Assembly: GCF_000696575.1 (NCBI RefSeq)
Contig: NZ_JMSQ01000008.1
Coordinates: forward strand, 62,001 to 126,000
Direction of reading: 5' to 3'
DNA: 64,000 bases
From: Siccibacter colletis
GTDB taxonomy: Bacteria; Pseudomonadota; Gammaproteobacteria; Enterobacterales; Enterobacteriaceae
The position numbers and the translations under genes were made by a program. The notes beneath the pieces are model-generated. The model was not told the DNA's origin. It did no database searches and worked only from the letters and a program-made list of their open reading frames with translations. This document shows, one piece after another, positions 24,342 to 31,867 of this stretch (position 1 is the first letter of the stretch; the number at the start of each line of letters is the position of its first letter).

Positions 24342-24776
24342 CTATTTCCAACTCTCCGGGGCGATGCTTTGACTCAGGCGCAGGGTCGTAAGGCAGAGCT
24401 GGTTTATATTCCAGCTCAGGATCCTGCACACCGGTTCCCACAGATTATATTTCGATATCGCTTCATGCAGATATAACGCGCCGATACGCTCCAGCGTCAG
24501 CGGGCTGGTAGCCTGAAGATAATAGTGCTGCCAGGGTTCAGTCCCCGCCGTGGAATTAAGCCCGATTATCGCCGGGGAGTGGATTTGCGCGACCACGTGG
24601 TGATCCCGCTTGCGCCGCAGCACCGCGCTGCCACGATGGAACAACAGGCATTCGCCGTCCCGCTGGCTGTCAAAATGTATTATCTGTTGGTTAACGGGCC
24701 GCTCCTGATGGCCTGCGCAGGTGAGATGCTTAATAACAAAAATGATGTCTTTCAGTGGCTTGCCATTACCGACCAT
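24342..24776 (-). CDS. IprA/YaiV-like regulator lacking the C-terminal DNA-binding domain
   Basis: A 144-residue protein with a good ribosome-binding site (AAGGGA, about 7 bases before the ATG). From memory it resembles the N-terminal sensor half of the IprA/YaiV family: an initial KPL.. helix, a short beta-rich part with LLFHRGSAVLRRKRDH and SPAIIGL, then an ISKYNLWEPVCRIL.W helix. Full family members are about 200 residues and end in a winged helix; here the protein stops just after the linker (SIAPESWK), 24 bases from the convergent yhgN stop. It could be a truncated remnant or an independent sensor. The function is not known. Confidence 0.55.
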   Translation of the reverse strand: MVGNGKPLKDIIFVIKHLTCAGHQERPVNQQIIHFDSQRDGECLLFHRGSAVLRRKRDHHVVAQIHSPAIIGLNSTAGTEPWQHYYLQATSPLTLERIGALYLHEAISKYNLWEPVCRILSWNINQLCLTTLRLSQSIAPESWK

Positions 24777-24962
24777 GATTATTCCCTTAATTAATGATGA
24801 GATATCCTGAGCGGCATTATCGCAGGGTGAATAATCATTGATACGCTAAAGCAGTCTCTTTTTGGAGGCAGGCAGCAACAGGCGATATATTCAGAATTCG
24901 TCCACGTTTTATTAGCGGTATCCGGCGCGACGCAAAAATGTATGTCCCCGAACGCCGGCAAT

Positions 24963-24987
24963 AAAAAACCCGGCGCAGGCCGGGTTT
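24963..24987 (-). terminator. Terminator of gntKU
   Basis: Perfect 9-bp stem (24966-24974 with 24979-24987, loop GCAG) followed on the minus strand by T residues, 20 bases after the gntU stop. Confidence 0.85.
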
Positions 24988-25007
24988 GAGATTACTAAGG
25001 CGCGGGG

Positions 25008-26348
25008 TTAGCCGAGCAGGCTGAAGGCAATCATGCCGACAATCGCCCCGGTGGTGCCGAGAATGGTTTCCATCATGGTCCAGGTTTTCAGCGTCTGGCC
25101 TTCTGTGGCACCAGTAAATTTGCCGAACAGCCAGAAGCCGGCGTCGTTCACATGGCTGACCACGATAGAGCCGCCGGCGATGCAGATGGAGAGCGCGGCC
25201 AGCTGGGCGCCAGAGTAGTTAAGCTGCTCGATAACCGGCATCACCAGCCCGACGGCGGTGAGACAGGCGACGGTGGCAGAACCCTGAATAATGCGCACCG
25301 CCGCAGCCAGCACAAAGCAGGTTATGGCGACAGGAAGGCCCATGCCGGTCAACGCTTCACCCAGTGCCGGACCCACCCCCGAGTCCACCAGAATCTGTTT
25401 GAAGACGCCGCCTGCGCCAATAACCAACAGGATAATCCCGGCCGGCTGCAGCGCGTGGCCGCAGATCTCCATTACCTTCTCTTTCGCCATCCCCTGACGG
25501 TACGCCAGGCCATAGATCGCCACCAGACAGGCCACCAGAATGGCGGTAAACGGATGACCGATGAACTCCAGCCACTCATAGAGCGTAGTGCCTTCGGTGA
25601 TGAAGCGGGCCGCGATGGTTTTCAGCCCCACCAGCACCAGCGGCAGCAGGATCAGCGACAGGCTGAAACCAAACGACGGCAGTTTGCCTTCGCCCAGGTG
25701 CGGCTCGGAGATATCGTCCGGGATTTTTAACTCAACAAACTTGCTGATGAAGTTACCGTACAGCGGCCCGGCAATCAGCATGCCGGGAATGGCGGCGCAC
25801 AGCCCGATGAGGATCATCCAGCCGAAGTCGGCATGCATCTGTGACGCCAGCAGCATCGGTGCCGGCCCCGGCAGCAGGAATGCCGCGGCGGCGGCAACAC
25901 CGGCAAACAGCGGGATCACCAGCTTCACCAGGTTAGTCCCGGTATGACGCGCCATGGAGAACGCCACGCTAATCAGCAGCACAATTGCCACTTCAAAGAA
26001 CAGCGGCAGCGCGCAGATCAGCCCGGCCAGACCAATGGCATAGTGAGCGCGGCTGTGACCAAACGACTTCAGCATCTTGACCGCAATCTGGTCTACCGCA
26101 CCCGTTTCATGAAGAATTTTGCCGAACATCGCGCCGAGCGCGACAACGATCGCCAGGAAGCCCAGCGTACCGCCCATCCCTTTTTCCATCGTGGCCGCAA
26201 TTTTCTCAAGCGGCATTCCGGAAAACAGCCCTGCACCAATCGACACCACCATCAAAGCCAGAAAAGCGTGCATTCGTGCTTTCATGACTAAAAACAGCAG
26301 CAGTAAAACCGACCCTGCCGCTGTTAAAACCAGCGTTAATGTACTCAC
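25008..26348 (-). CDS. gntU: Gluconate transporter GntU
   Basis: A 446-residue member of the GntP family of proton-coupled gluconate permeases, with about 12 hydrophobic segments across its whole length. Its position 9 bases after gntK matches the E. coli gntKU operon, where GntU is the low-affinity permease. The high-affinity gntT is missing from its usual place next to nfuA, so GntU may be the main local gluconate importer. Confidence 0.93.
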   Translation of the reverse strand: MSTLTLVLTAAGSVLLLLFLVMKARMHAFLALMVVSIGAGLFSGMPLEKIAATMEKGMGGTLGFLAIVVALGAMFGKILHETGAVDQIAVKMLKSFGHSRAHYAIGLAGLICALPLFFEVAIVLLISVAFSMARHTGTNLVKLVIPLFAGVAAAAAFLLPGPAPMLLASQMHADFGWMILIGLCAAIPGMLIAGPLYGNFISKFVELKIPDDISEPHLGEGKLPSFGFSLSLILLPLVLVGLKTIAARFITEGTTLYEWLEFIGHPFTAILVACLVAIYGLAYRQGMAKEKVMEICGHALQPAGIILLVIGAGGVFKQILVDSGVGPALGEALTGMGLPVAITCFVLAAAVRIIQGSATVACLTAVGLVMPVIEQLNYSGAQLAALSICIAGGSIVVSHVNDAGFWLFGKFTGATEGQTLKTWTMMETILGTTGAIVGMIAFSLLG

Positions 26349-26357
26349 GTTACTGCC

Positions 26358-26879
26358 TTATTTTTTTATTAACTTAATCATATCCGCAACAACCGCATCT
26401 ACCGGCTGGTTGATATCCACCACCAGCACATCCGCTTCGTCTGCGCCCGGCTCTTCGAGCGTGGCGAACTGGGTTTGCAGCATCTGCGGCTTGAAGAAGT
26501 GTCCTTTGCGCGCCTTCAGGCGCTCGCCGATGGTGTCCATATCCCCTTTCAGATAAATGAAAGAGAGATTCGGGTTACCGTCGCGCAGCTGGTCGCGATA
26601 GTGCTTTTTCAGCGCCGAGCAGACAATGAGCGACACTTCATTGGTGCGCTGCATAGCAAAGGCGGCATCGTTCAGCGCCTGCAACCACGGCTTACGGTCG
26701 TCGTCGTTCAGCGGTTCGCCGGAAGACATTTTCATAATGTTGCTGCGCGGATGGAGAAAATCGCCATCCAGGAAAGCGGCCTGCAGCTTGTACGCCACTT
26801 CACGGGCAGTAACGGATTTACCGCTGCCGGAGACACCCATCAGGATGTAAATATGGTGGTCATGATTCGTCGTGCTCAT
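26358..26879 (-). CDS. gntK: Thermoresistant gluconokinase
   Basis: Phosphorylates gluconate to 6-phosphogluconate, which feeds the Entner-Doudoroff and pentose-phosphate pathways. 173 residues, with the P-loop GVSGSGKS at 15-22 and the family segments FLDGDFLHPRSNI and KPWLQALNDAAFAM. Preceded by paired GntR operators. Confidence 0.96.
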   Translation of the reverse strand: MSTTNHDHHIYILMGVSGSGKSVTAREVAYKLQAAFLDGDFLHPRSNIMKMSSGEPLNDDDRKPWLQALNDAAFAMQRTNEVSLIVCSALKKHYRDQLRDGNPNLSFIYLKGDMDTIGERLKARKGHFFKPQMLQTQFATLEEPGADEADVLVVDINQPVDAVVADMIKLIKK

Positions 26880-26914
26880 CGCATCGCTCCTGGTGGCACA
26901 GTCGTTAATATCGA

Positions 26915-26943
26915 ATGTTACGGGTAACAGTTATCGGTAACAT
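26915..26943. promoter_or_regulatory. Tandem GntR operators of gntKU
   Basis: Two adjacent elements of the form ATGTTAC-C/GG-GTAACA and GTTATCGGTAACAT match the GntR operator seen upstream of E. coli gntK. They lie about 36-64 bases before the gntK start, as expected for repression relieved by gluconate. Confidence 0.75.
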
Positions 26944-26996
26944 TGTCATGCTGGCTGACAGGCTAAGCAACAACCCGGCGGAGGGAAAGTGAATAA

Positions 26997-27013
26997 GTGT
27001 GAACTACATCAAA
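26997..27013 (-). promoter_or_regulatory. Possible CRP site upstream of gntKU
   Basis: TGTGA, six bases, then TCAAA gives one good and one fair CRP half-site. It lies about 55 bases upstream of the GntR operators and next to the gntR stop. Motif match only. Confidence 0.4.
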
Positions 27014-27023
27014 TTTGTGGACG

Positions 27024-28019
27024 TCAGATCGATCCGCCCGGTGACAACGTGAAACCTAAATCTAACATCTTCGGCGAGACGATTTCACCGCGCACGCGCG
27101 CCAGCAGACGCTCGGCACCGATACGCCCCATGCGCTCGCGCGGCGTCAGCACGCTGGCCAGCAGCGGCTCCATCACCTGCCCGATGTCATGCCCGTGGAA
27201 ACCGGCGATGGCGACGTCGTGCGGAATGCGCAGCCCAAGACGCTGGCACTCAAACGCCGCGCCCACGGCGAGGTCATCGTTGGTACAAAAGATGCCGTTC
27301 AGCTCCGGATATTCGCGCCGCGCCCGGCGAAACAGCTCAATCCCGGATGAATAAGACGACGAGTGCTCATCCATCACGCTGTTGGGTGCCAGACCCGCGT
27401 CGCGCATTGCCTGCTCGTATCCCAGCTGTTTAATGATAGTGCGTTCATCCAGACGCGCGCCCAGATAGGCCACATTGCGATGCCCGCGGGCGATGATAGC
27501 GGCGGTCATCTGCCGCGCGGCCTCAAAGTTATCGAAGCCCACAGCAATATCCAGGCAGGGCGACACGCTGTCCATCAGCTCCACCACTGGAATTCCCGCC
27601 ACTTCGATCATTTTCAGGGTGCGTGGCGTGTGGGTGCGCTCGGTGAGCACCAGCCCGTCGATATTCCATGACAGCATCGACTCCAGACGCTTCTCTTCCA
27701 GCTCGGGCTTATAGCCGTAGTGCGCCAGCATCGTCTGGTAGCCGTGCGCATCGGTCACGCTTTCGATCCCGCGCAGGACTTCAGCAAAGACCTGGTTGGT
27801 CAGAGAGGGAAGGAGCACGCCGATAGCGCGGCTGGTGGCATTAGAGAGAATATCGGGGGCGCGATTGGGAATATAGCCAAGCTCATCCAGTGCGGCGGCG
27901 ATCTTGCTGCGCAAGGCCACCGAGACCTGTTCCGGATTGCGCAAAAAACGGCTGACCGTCATTTTGGTCACGCCTACGCGATCTGCCACATCCTGAAGTA
28001 CCGGTCTTTTCTTTTTCAT
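27024..28019 (-). CDS. gntR: Gluconate operon repressor GntR
   Basis: LacI-family repressor of 331 residues, the same as in E. coli. The N-terminal helix-turn-helix (LQDVADRVGVTKMTVSRFLRN) and hinge helix are followed by a periplasmic-binding-protein-like gluconate domain. The frame is open for 24 codons upstream, but MKKKRPVLQDVADR at 28019 is the family start. It has its own promoter upstream of gntKU. Confidence 0.96.
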   Translation of the reverse strand: MKKKRPVLQDVADRVGVTKMTVSRFLRNPEQVSVALRSKIAAALDELGYIPNRAPDILSNATSRAIGVLLPSLTNQVFAEVLRGIESVTDAHGYQTMLAHYGYKPELEEKRLESMLSWNIDGLVLTERTHTPRTLKMIEVAGIPVVELMDSVSPCLDIAVGFDNFEAARQMTAAIIARGHRNVAYLGARLDERTIIKQLGYEQAMRDAGLAPNSVMDEHSSSYSSGIELFRRARREYPELNGIFCTNDDLAVGAAFECQRLGLRIPHDVAIAGFHGHDIGQVMEPLLASVLTPRERMGRIGAERLLARVRGEIVSPKMLDLGFTLSPGGSI

Positions 28020-28073
28020 CGTCCTGAATGACTTAAAAGGGAAGGATTTCCTCAGTTTATCATGGACAACGAA

Positions 28074-28101
28074 CAACCTCCCTTTTTGCAAAGGGAGGTT
28101 G
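28074..28101 (-). terminator. Probable terminator of yhhW
   Basis: The inverted repeat AACCTCCCTTT / AAAGGGAGGTT sits between the yhhW stop and the gntR start. The stem is strong, but the T run after it on the minus strand is weak. Confidence 0.5.
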
Positions 28102-28118
28102 CGGATTTATTTCATTAC

Positions 28119-28814
28119 TCAGACCGGCGGCAGATCGAACAGCAGAATTTCACTGTCGCTGTCGGCATGGATGGAGAGCGCCTGCTCGTCCCAGATGGCC
28201 AGACCGTCGCTGGTGGTGGCTTTGGTGCCGTTAATGGAGACGTTACCTTTTACCACCTGGATCCAGACGCGGCGTTCTGCGGCAATCTGGTAAACATTCT
28301 GCTCGTCTTTAATCATCGCCCAGCGCGACAGCTCCATATCCTGATGCACTTTCAGCGACCCGTCGCGGGCATCCGGAGAGAGCACCAGCTGGCGACCCTG
28401 CGCTGCATCAAAGCGGCGCTGCTCGTAGCGCGGGGTGATGCCGGTTTCTTCCGGAATGATCCAGATTTGATACAGGCGCAGACGGTCGGTCTTGCTCGGG
28501 TTGTACTCAGAGTGACGTACCCCGGTACCGGCGCTCATAATCTGGAACTCACCGGCGGGCACCTGCTCTTTATTGCCCATGCTGTCTTCATGCTCTACCG
28601 CGCCTTCCAGCACATAAGTCAGGATCTCCATGTCTTTGTGCGGGTGCGTACCGAACCCCTGGCCCGCTTCGACGATGTCATCGTTGATGACGCGCAGTGC
28701 GGAGAAGCCCATGAAATTCGGGTCGTAATAGTTGGCGAAGGAAAAGGTGTGCCATGAATCCAGCCAGCCATGATTTGCGTGACCACGTTCTTCAGCTTTG
28801 CGTAAGAAAATCAT
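28119..28814 (-). CDS. yhhW: Pirin-family quercetin 2,3-dioxygenase
   Basis: A bicupin metalloprotein of 231 residues. The metal ligands of the pirin family are visible: His57 and His59 in THPHKDMEI, and the later His and Glu in GVRHSEYNPS (about 101 and 103). The E. coli protein has quercetinase activity in vitro; its cellular substrate is unclear. Confidence 0.92.
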   Translation of the reverse strand: MIFLRKAEERGHANHGWLDSWHTFSFANYYDPNFMGFSALRVINDDIVEAGQGFGTHPHKDMEILTYVLEGAVEHEDSMGNKEQVPAGEFQIMSAGTGVRHSEYNPSKTDRLRLYQIWIIPEETGITPRYEQRRFDAAQGRQLVLSPDARDGSLKVHQDMELSRWAMIKDEQNVYQIAAERRVWIQVVKGNVSINGTKATTSDGLAIWDEQALSIHADSDSEILLFDLPPV

Positions 28815-28961
28815 CTTTTATACCCTCGTGTAACCTGAGCCATCAGGTCGTTGTTCGTTGCGATGGATGTAGTGTGGACGTGAACGGCCCAGGATGATAG
28901 AGGGTGAAAATTGACTCCTCTGTTCAAATTTTATGAACAAGTACAGAGGAGCCTGCTGAGC

Positions 28962-29999
28962 TTATCTGTCTAAGGTCAACGTGGCAGGTGATGGCTGCTC
29001 AAAGCCGCGTTCGAGGATATCAAGGTTGGTCAGAACATCAGTTTCCCTGATGTAGTTTTCGGCCCCATGAAGAATGGCATCGTAGAGCGCATCATAGACC
29101 CGGCCATAGTCTCCCGTTTCCGGTTTAACCTGCTCGCGCACCGTCTCGCCCGCGTCATTAACGTACTCCAGCTCGCCCACCGAATCGTCAGCCGCAAAGC
29201 CCGGTTCGCCCGGCATAATTCCCGCTTTCAGGCTGGTCTCCTGCTGATCGATACCGTATTTGATAAACGAACCGCGAGTGCCGTGCACAATAAACTTCGG
29301 ATAATCAATTTTCACCAGGTGGCTGGTTTTGACGATGGCTTTCAGACGCCCGTAAAACAGCTGTGCTTCAAAGGTATCATCCGGGTTCGCCGGATTACGC
29401 AGGCTGCGAATGTCATACGAGACGTGCTGCGGTCGCCCGAACAGCGAGATGATCTGATCGAGCGTATGCACGCCGAGGCCAAAGAACATGCCGTCCTGCG
29501 GCTGGCCCGGCTTCGTCTCGGCCTCAGGGCGGTAATAGTCGAAGTGGCTCTCAATTTCGACAATCTCGCCCAGTTTGCCGCTCTCGATCACCTTCTTCGC
29601 CGTCAGGAAGCAGGCATCAAAGCGGCGGTTCTGGTACGGAGTCACTATCAACCCCTTGCGCTGCGCCAGTTCAAACAGGGTGCGCGCTTCGGCAAGGGTC
29701 ATGGTGAACGGCTTTTCCACCAGCACGTTTTTGCCGGCTTCCAGCGCCCGGCGCGCGTAGTCGAAATGGCTGTCCGCATGGGTACAGACCACCACCAGCT
29801 GCACGGCGGGATCGGTGAGGATGTCGTCCAGATTACTGGTGAAGTGGATGCCCTGATACTGCGGCTCCTGTTCCGCCGGCTTTTCATGGCGGCGATAGAT
29901 GTGGGCGACGTGAAGCTTATCTTTGCGGTTGAGCACGTAGGGCAGATGGTAACGGGTGGTGCTTTTGCCAAATCCAATCCAGGCGCAGTGAAGTGTCAT
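28962..29999 (-). CDS. yhhX: Gfo/Idh/MocA-family oxidoreductase YhhX
   Basis: A 345-residue NAD(P)-dependent dehydrogenase-like protein: an N-terminal Rossmann fold (WIGFGKSTTRYHLPYV), then the conserved EKPFT motif (VLVEKPFTMTLAEA) and an alpha/beta C-terminal domain. Substrate unknown. In E. coli it flanks ryhB; here the bactofilin gene lies between. Confidence 0.92.
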   Translation of the reverse strand: MTLHCAWIGFGKSTTRYHLPYVLNRKDKLHVAHIYRRHEKPAEQEPQYQGIHFTSNLDDILTDPAVQLVVVCTHADSHFDYARRALEAGKNVLVEKPFTMTLAEARTLFELAQRKGLIVTPYQNRRFDACFLTAKKVIESGKLGEIVEIESHFDYYRPEAETKPGQPQDGMFFGLGVHTLDQIISLFGRPQHVSYDIRSLRNPANPDDTFEAQLFYGRLKAIVKTSHLVKIDYPKFIVHGTRGSFIKYGIDQQETSLKAGIMPGEPGFAADDSVGELEYVNDAGETVREQVKPETGDYGRVYDALYDAILHGAENYIRETDVLTNLDILERGFEQPSPATLTLDR

Positions 30000-30169
30000 C
30001 GCATATTCCTTATTTTATGTCCTCCAGCAACCTTAGCCACAATCTCATTATGATGCCACCCTGGTCGCAATTGCCGGAATAAGGGCTATTAATTCGTTGT
30101 ATTCCCGCTAATAATATCGCAGTCTATTTTTGGCTTTATTATCGTTAGGCATTGCCCGTCCTGCATGCT

Positions 30170-30186
30170 AGTCTGCCGGCCAGACT
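30170..30186. other. Inverted repeat upstream of the bactofilin gene
   Basis: AGTCTG and CAGACT flank five bases, about 50 bases before the bactofilin start. It is a possible operator or leader hairpin; no regulator can be named. The rest of the 240-base gap 30000-30238 holds no gene that I can support. Confidence 0.35.
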
Positions 30187-30238
30187 GATTCTGGCATTAC
30201 CCTTTATATAGCAGCGCACAGGCTGCGATCGGATTAAC

Positions 30239-30895
30239 ATGGTACGAGTTCATTATTTTTTAAACGCGGGGCTGTGTTGCTGGTCGCTGGCGCTATTTTT
30301 CTGGTGCGTTTACGCCACGCCCTGGGCAATTTTTCCCGGCGTGCTGGCGCTTATCGCCTTCATACTTCATGGCTTTCAACAGCGAGTTTTTACTATGTTT
30401 GGAAAAAATAAGAGTCCCACCACCGAGCCGCAAAATAGCGTGATGGTTACCCCGGTAGCGCCAGAAAAAGAGACACCGCGCGAAGAGAAACAGAATAATA
30501 CCGTTATCTCCAGCGACGTACGCTTTGAAGGCAATATTATCGCCAGCGGCCAGGTGTACATTTACGGTGAAGTTCACGGCAATATCGAGTCCAACGGCGG
30601 CATTATCAAAATCATGCGCAACGGTCTGGTGCAGGGCAACATCGTGTGCCGCGAGCTGATTGTTGACGGCACCGTCAATGGCGAATGCAAATCGGAGAGC
30701 ATCGATATCTATGAGAACGGCACGCTGAACGGCGCCATGAGCTATGCCTCACTGGCGATCAAAAAAGGCGGCGTGTTTATCGGGAAATCGCTGGCGCAGC
30801 AGATGACCGAGAAGAAAACCAATGTGATTGATCTGACCCCTGAGCCAGGCACCGACGAGCCGGTTGCCATTCAGAAGAGCCGTCAGAAGAGTTAA
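30239..30895 (+). CDS. Membrane-anchored bactofilin (CcmA-like)
   Basis: A 218-residue protein with two N-terminal hydrophobic segments (about residues 8-45), a charged linker, then a bactofilin (polymer-forming cytoskeletal) beta-helix core at about 88-190 (VISSDVRFEGNIIASGQVYI, EVHGNIESNGGI, LVQGNIVCRELIVDGTVNG). Bactofilins self-assemble into filaments and influence cell shape; Proteus mirabilis CcmA has the same layout. An internal ATG at 30395 (MFGKNKSP) would give a soluble form without the anchor. It is absent from this locus in E. coli. Confidence 0.85.
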   Translation: MVRVHYFLNAGLCCWSLALFFWCVYATPWAIFPGVLALIAFILHGFQQRVFTMFGKNKSPTTEPQNSVMVTPVAPEKETPREEKQNNTVISSDVRFEGNIIASGQVYIYGEVHGNIESNGGIIKIMRNGLVQGNIVCRELIVDGTVNGECKSESIDIYENGTLNGAMSYASLAIKKGGVFIGKSLAQQMTEKKTNVIDLTPEPGTDEPVAIQKSRQKS

Positions 30896-30953
30896 CCCGC
30901 CCGTGGCCGGGCCATCATGCCCGCGCCCCTGCCTCCTGCCCCGAATTGCGGGC

Positions 30954-31047
30954 AAAAAAAAGCCAGCACCCGGCTGGCTAAGAAATACTGGAAGCAATGT
31001 GAGCAATGTCGTGCTTTCAGGTTCTCCGTTGGGGTATCCCTGAACGC
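30954..31047 (-). ncRNA. ryhB: RyhB small RNA
   Basis: The minus strand carries the RyhB core almost identical to E. coli: GGAGAACCTGAAAGCACGA, then CATTGCTCACATTGCTTCCAG, ending in the terminator stem AGCCAGCCGGGTGCTGGCT with a long T run. The 5' end (GCGTTCAGGGATACCCCAAC) differs from E. coli, as is common. RyhB pairs with Hfq and represses iron-using mRNAs when iron is scarce. It lies upstream of yhhY as in E. coli, and a Fur box covers its promoter. Confidence 0.95.
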
Positions 31048-31051
31048 ATGG

Positions 31052-31071
31052 CAATAATAATCATTATCATT
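31052..31071 (-). promoter_or_regulatory. Fur box of ryhB
   Basis: The minus-strand sequence AATGATAATGATTATTATTG matches overlapping Fur hexamers (GATAATGATAATCATTATC consensus) and sits directly upstream of the RyhB start. Fur with iron should repress ryhB here. Confidence 0.85.
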
Positions 31072-31169
31072 CGCATGTGTCCAGCATTTTTTTCAAAAAA
31101 ATGCATTGACTGCAAAAGTAAAGTCAATGATGTTTAAAGGGATTTCTGTAACTCATTGAGGAGAAAAGG

Positions 31170-31667
31170 ATGTGTGAGATTGTGATTCGCCATGCAGAGA
31201 AAACGGACGTAGCGGCAGTGCATCACCTGTTTACGCTGCCCGAGGTCATTCGCAACACCCTGCAGGTGCCACATCCTTCTCTGCATATGTGGGAAGAGCG
31301 TATGCATCCACTACCGAGCGATCAACGGCAGCTGGTGGCCTGCATTGACGGACGCGTGGTCGGGCATCTGGCGATGCACATGCCTCCCCGCCCGCGCCGC
31401 AGCCATACCGCCAGCTTTGGTATTTGCGTCGATCCCGCGTTCGGCAACCGCGGCGTTGCCAGCGCGCTGCTGAGTGAAATGATCGACCTGTGCGACAACT
31501 GGCTGCGCGTGGAGCGCATTGAGCTGACGGTATTTGTCGATAACGCGCCGGCGATTGCCGTTTATCGCAAATTTGGCTTTGAAATCGAGGGCACTGCTAA
31601 AGGCTATGGCCTGCGTGAGGGCGAATATATTGATGCTTATTATATGGCACGTCTGAAAGCGGGCTAA
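31170..31667 (+). CDS. yhhY: GNAT-family N-acetyltransferase YhhY
   Basis: 165 residues, close to the 162-residue E. coli YhhY, which acetylates amino acids such as phenylalanine and methionine. The acetyl-CoA motif FGNRGVASALLSEMIDLCDNWLR is visible, followed by the typical ELTVFVDNAPAIAVYRKFGF segment. A clear ribosome-binding site (GAGGAGAAAAGG) precedes the ATG. Convergent with ggt. Confidence 0.9.
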   Translation: MCEIVIRHAEKTDVAAVHHLFTLPEVIRNTLQVPHPSLHMWEERMHPLPSDQRQLVACIDGRVVGHLAMHMPPRPRRSHTASFGICVDPAFGNRGVASALLSEMIDLCDNWLRVERIELTVFVDNAPAIAVYRKFGFEIEGTAKGYGLREGEYIDAYYMARLKAG

Positions 31668-31711
31668 ATTAACCGGCCGGGGATATTTTCTTCAGCCTGA
31701 TGCGAAGTATC

Positions 31712-31740
31712 CCGCGCCGGAATAAACAAACCCGGCGCGG
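31712..31740 (+). terminator. Possible terminator of yhhY
   Basis: Perfect 9-bp stem CCGCGCCGG / CCGGCGCGG with an 11-base loop, 45 bases past the yhhY stop; the T run after it is weak. Confidence 0.5.
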
Positions 31741-31835
31741 ATTTACCTTAAATACACCTGAGGCTGCGTCAAATACTTTCCCCCGGCATTAATATGCGTC
31801 CTGATTAATAATCAGGACTAATTGTTAATCTAAAA

Positions 31836-31861
31836 ATAATAACGCCCCGGTGCGGGGGCGT
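31836..31861 (-). terminator. Terminator of ggt
   Basis: A 7-bp stem (31842-31848 with 31855-31861) directly after the ggt stop, followed on the minus strand by a T-rich stretch (ATTATTTTTA). Confidence 0.7.
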
Positions 31862-31867
31862 CAGGCA

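Noticed and set aside
24525-24794. 89-codon plus-strand frame opposite the IprA-like gene
   Set aside because: No ribosome-binding site and no known motif; the minus-strand gene has both a good start and family resemblance.
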